From an uncultured Lachnospiraceae bacterium (GTDB lineage Bacteria; Bacillota; Clostridia; Lachnospirales; Lachnospiraceae), in assembly GCA_946632055.1 (NCBI GenBank), contig CAMPAR010000006.1, positions 1 through 48,787 on the forward strand: a DNA stretch of 48,787 nt. Direction: 5' to 3'. How positions within the stretch are numbered: the stretch's first letter is position 1; every line of letters begins with the position of its first letter. Shown piece by piece: positions 46,429 through 48,787 of this stretch. A program made the position numbers and the translations under genes. Under the pieces are notes generated by a model. The model was not told the origin of the DNA, searched no databases, and was given only the letters and a program-made list of their open reading frames with translations.

Positions 46429-47105
46429 AGAAACGGATCGCAGTCATTCCCGCCTATGAACCGGACCGGCGGATGATCGACCTCGTGAAGGAAGCAGCAG
46501 CGGAAGGATTTTCGCTGCTGCTTGTGGATGACGGCAGCGGACCGGAGTACCGTCCGCTCTTTGAGGAGGCGAAGGCGTACGCCGAGGTGATTTCCTACTC
46601 GAAGAACCGGGGGAAGGGTCATGCCCTGAAACGGGCGTTTTCCTGGCTCCTTTCCCACGAGATGGGCGAATACTCCGTCATCCTTCTGGATTCGGACGGC
46701 CAGCACACGGTGAAGGACGCGCTCCGTCTCTTTGCCCGGCTTGACGAGGAACCGGAGGCTCTGTGGCTCGGGGCGCGCTACCTTCCGAAGGATGCGCCGC
46801 TGAGGAGCCGCATCGGCAACGATATCAACCGCTGGCTCTTTCAGAAGACGGCGAAAACACCGGTCTACGATGTGCAGACCGGCATGCGCGCCTTTTCCTC
46901 GCGTCTCCTCCCCGGCATGGACCGGATTGAGGGAGAGCGCTACGAATACGAGATGAACGTGCTGCTGTGGATCGCGCGCCGGAAGATTCCGATCCGCGAG
47001 ATGGAGATCGAGACGATCTATATCGACGGAAACGCGAGCTCGCACTTTAGGCCGCTTCGGGACTCCCTGATCATCTACAGCCAGTTCTTCCGGAAGAAGC
47101 ACTGA
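46425..47105 (+). CDS. Family 2 glycosyltransferase
   Basis: A 226-residue GT-A fold enzyme. The start AVIPAYEPDRRM, the LLLVDDGSG loop, the KNRGKGHALKRAF motif and the LLDSDGQHT metal-binding DxD are those of GT2 proteins such as dolichol-phosphate mannosyltransferase-like enzymes; VQTGMRAFSS follows as expected. It has no membrane helix, so it is a soluble or peripheral transferase moving a sugar from a nucleotide donor to a lipid or protein acceptor. It is coupled to the coiled-coil gene by an ATGA overlap. It might glycosylate a surface component, but its acceptor cannot be read from the sequence. A bidirectional terminator follows. Confidence 0.9.
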   Translation: MKKRIAVIPAYEPDRRMIDLVKEAAAEGFSLLLVDDGSGPEYRPLFEEAKAYAEVISYSKNRGKGHALKRAFSWLLSHEMGEYSVILLDSDGQHTVKDALRLFARLDEEPEALWLGARYLPKDAPLRSRIGNDINRWLFQKTAKTPVYDVQTGMRAFSSRLLPGMDRIEGERYEYEMNVLLWIARRKIPIREMEIETIYIDGNASSHFRPLRDSLIIYSQFFRKKH

Positions 47106-47161
47106 GGACGGCGTAAATTTTTACAATAAACTTCTTGTCGAAGGTGCTCTGAACAATAACG

Positions 47162-47221
47162 AAAGCCCCTGAAGGATGCCTTTCTCTTTATGAGAAAGAG
47201 AGCTCCTTCAGGGGCTTTTTT
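47162..47221. terminator. Bidirectional terminator between the glycosyltransferase and beta-galactosidase genes
   Basis: A 15-bp outer stem (AAAGCCCCTGAAGGA at 47162-47176 with its complement at 47204-47218), an inner TTTCTC/AGAAAG-type stem, and a T-run on the plus strand. The genes converge here, and the A-run on the left allows use from both sides. Confidence 0.92.
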
Positions 47222-47247
47222 GCGGTTATGTTACAATGTCCCGGAGT

Positions 47248-48787
47248 TTATTTCAGTACGAGAACATCGTAGGGCTTCACGGTGATCCGGCCCTCGAGCT
47301 TCTCGCCGGTCAGGACATTCGTCATGGGCTTCGGAAGGACGATCGAGGCTTCCCGGAAGGCGGTTTCGCAGAGGATGAGCGCGTCAGGAGCATCGCTCTT
47401 AAGACTCTTTCTCGGAATCACGAGAAGCTCGCCCGTGGCTTCATAGCTTTCCACGCCGGCGAAGCTGTACGCGCAGCGGATGATCTTCGAAAGATCCGTA
47501 TCGGAGGGCTTCGTGCCGAGCACGATCACCTGGCCCTTTCCGTAAGGGATGCGGAAGGCGACGGCCTTCCCGTTCAGCGCCGAATGTCCGGCCGTAACGG
47601 ACGCCAGAACCTCGGCCTTTTCCGGAACGGTATAGCACTCGACCCACTCGCCGGGGATGAATTCCTCGCCGTCCGACCAGGCCGTGCGGAGATATTCGTG
47701 GTTGTTCGGAAGCGCAGCGTCCAGCCGGATGCCGAGCAGGTCCTCGAGCATGCCCATCGCCCGGTCGATGTAATGTGCGCCGATATCATTTCGGATATCG
47801 GTCATCGGGCCGGCAACCCACACGCCGCCGTCCTCGACCCAGCTGCGGATCCGCGCCGCGAGGTTCTCGTCCTCGAGCGTCATGACCATCGGGGAGAAGA
47901 GCACTTTATAGGAGTCGAGCGCCTTCGAGCTTCCGATGACGTCCGGGATGAGGCCTTCGGCCGCAATGGCCTTATGGAAGGCGCGGATGTTTGCCGGATA
48001 GTCGTTCGCCTCGTACAGCTTCTGCTGCTCGAAGAGATTCCAGCTGCGGCTCGTGAAGTGCAGGGCGACTGGCGTGGAAACCTTTGTGGAGCCGATGACT
48101 TCCGAAGCCGCCGCGTATTCCTCCGCAGTCTGCCGGATTTCGTTCCAGGCATGCATCGGACGGCCTTCGGGCGTCAGGACGGCGCCGTGCACCAGCTCGT
48201 GTCCCGCCCAGTGCTGACGGAACAGCCAGTACATATTGGACTCGCCGCCGAGCGCGACCGGGAGCCAGGAATTCACGCGGCAGTAGCCTTCCGGCTTCAG
48301 GAACTGCGTGATCGAGGTGGAGCCGTTCCAGACCGTCGCGGTCTCGGTGTTCCAGAAGGGACGGTCCTTCAGCGTCCGCAGGAAATCAAACCAGAAGACG
48401 ACGTCGGAGAGATTCTCCGGGACGTTGTAGTGGTTGAACATGACGATATCCAGCTTGTCCGTCATCGTTTCATAGGACATTCCGTTGATCGGCATCATGT
48501 CGGTCCCGACCGGAGCGCCGGTATACTTCTTCAGAATGTCATACTGGCGGTGGACAAATTCGATATTGGCCTGATGATGCGCCATCATCCATTCGTACTT
48601 CATGTGCGGATTGTGCCAGGCGTTCACCGCCGGCGGCACGTCCGAAAAATCGTCGTAGGCCTGCGAGAAGAGGTTCAGGTTCCAGCGCTCGTTCAGGTTC
48701 TCGACCGTGCCGTATTTGTCCTTCAGGCGCTTATGGAAGCGCTGCATGCAGTATTCGCAGACGCAGCCCGTGTCTCCGGTGTAGATT
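47248..48787 (-). CDS. GH42 beta-galactosidase, N-terminus beyond the window edge
   Basis: 512 residues are visible; the frame stays open past an internal Met (codon at 48747-48745) to the right edge, so the gene is cut there. The visible start GCVCEYC followed by FHKRLKDKYGTVENLNERW is the Cys-rich segment and conserved helix of the GH42 TIM barrel. FWNTETATVWNG holds the catalytic nucleophile Glu. A Rossmann-like trimerisation domain (KVLFSPMVMTLEDENLAARIRSWVEDGG) and a small beta domain follow, giving the full C-terminal layout of the family. About 150-170 residues are missing. The enzyme hydrolyses terminal beta-galactosides in the cytoplasm. It lies beyond a terminator and is probably unrelated to the secretion locus. 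Confidence 0.92.
   Translation of the reverse strand, partial: IYTGDTGCVCEYCMQRFHKRLKDKYGTVENLNERWNLNLFSQAYDDFSDVPPAVNAWHNPHMKYEWMMAHHQANIEFVHRQYDILKKYTGAPVGTDMMPINGMSYETMTDKLDIVMFNHYNVPENLSDVVFWFDFLRTLKDRPFWNTETATVWNGSTSITQFLKPEGYCRVNSWLPVALGGESNMYWLFRQHWAGHELVHGAVLTPEGRPMHAWNEIRQTAEEYAAASEVIGSTKVSTPVALHFTSRSWNLFEQQKLYEANDYPANIRAFHKAIAAEGLIPDVIGSSKALDSYKVLFSPMVMTLEDENLAARIRSWVEDGGVWVAGPMTDIRNDIGAHYIDRAMGMLEDLLGIRLDAALPNNHEYLRTAWSDGEEFIPGEWVECYTVPEKAEVLASVTAGHSALNGKAVAFRIPYGKGQVIVLGTKPSDTDLSKIIRCAYSFAGVESYEATGELLVIPRKSLKSDAPDALILCETAFREASIVLPKPMTNVLTGEKLEGRITVKPYDVLVLK

Noticed and set aside
13642-47105. Integrative conjugative element
   Set aside because: No relaxase, integrase, excisionase, attachment-site repeats or replication gene can be seen, although they could lie outside the window.
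1-48787. tRNA, rRNA, riboswitch or insertion sequence
   Set aside because: I looked for typical cloverleaf ends, rRNA core sequences, common riboswitch cores and transposase motifs and saw none I could support.

Overview
The window looks like a chromosomal segment of a monoderm Clostridia, most likely a GC-rich member of the Lachnospiraceae. The reasons are strong AGGAGG-type ribosome binding sites, signal peptides without lipobox or outer-membrane proteins, PrgI/VirB4/VirD4 proteins of Gram-positive type, LytTR and LytS-like regulators, and an Fe-S aldo/keto reductase of a type common in that family. This is inferred from protein character only; I name no genus. Bases 1-1400 are visibly AT-richer than the rest.

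Layout. 1-11.4 kb holds mixed genes: a partial ORF, a LytTR response regulator with a membrane tail, an aldo/keto reductase plus hydrolase pair, a CofE-like ligase, a 5'-nucleotidase, an 887-residue papain-like protein on the minus strand, and a MATE transporter fused to a GHKL ATPase domain. 11.5-13.5 kb holds a PD-(D/E)XK nuclease-like gene flanked on both sides by a strikingly regular repeat array (RCCACC, 23 nt, GGTGGY, then about 28 nt; period about 63 bp; 13 units in total). 13.6-17.3 kb is a secreted HAD phosphatase, a histidine kinase and a response regulator with a SARP-like DNA-binding domain. 17.5-39.7 kb is one long plus-strand gene run: VirB2-like pilin, two secreted or anchored surface proteins, VirB6-like channel, PrgI-VirB4 ATPase, a 1943-residue secreted protein, an anchored protein, VirD4 coupling protein, an unknown protein, and a partner-switching trio (STAS, RsbW-like ATPase, PP2C phosphatase). 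39.8-47.1 kb is a second run: a helical 158-residue protein, a 1382-residue Gln/Asn-rich modular protein, an anchored acidic protein, a second STAS, a coiled-coil protein and a glycosyltransferase. The right edge has a GH42 beta-galactosidase that runs off the window.

How it fits together. I read 13.6-47.1 kb plus the minus-strand papain-like gene at 6803-9466 as a dedicated type IV secretion-like protein export system with no relaxase, integrase or transfer origin visible. Two observations tie it together. First, four promoters (one before the papain-like gene, two before the pilin operon, one before the 158/1382-residue operon) share the same architecture: two TGTTGGACA-type direct repeats with an 11-bp period, exactly 8 bp, then a TATAAT-like -10. 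That is the known arrangement of SARP-activated promoters, and a SARP-type response regulator is encoded right next to two of them. Second, the papain-like protein and the 1382-residue protein share a long C-terminal helical region, which makes both candidate substrates. The secretion role, substrate identity and regulon are inferences from sequence.
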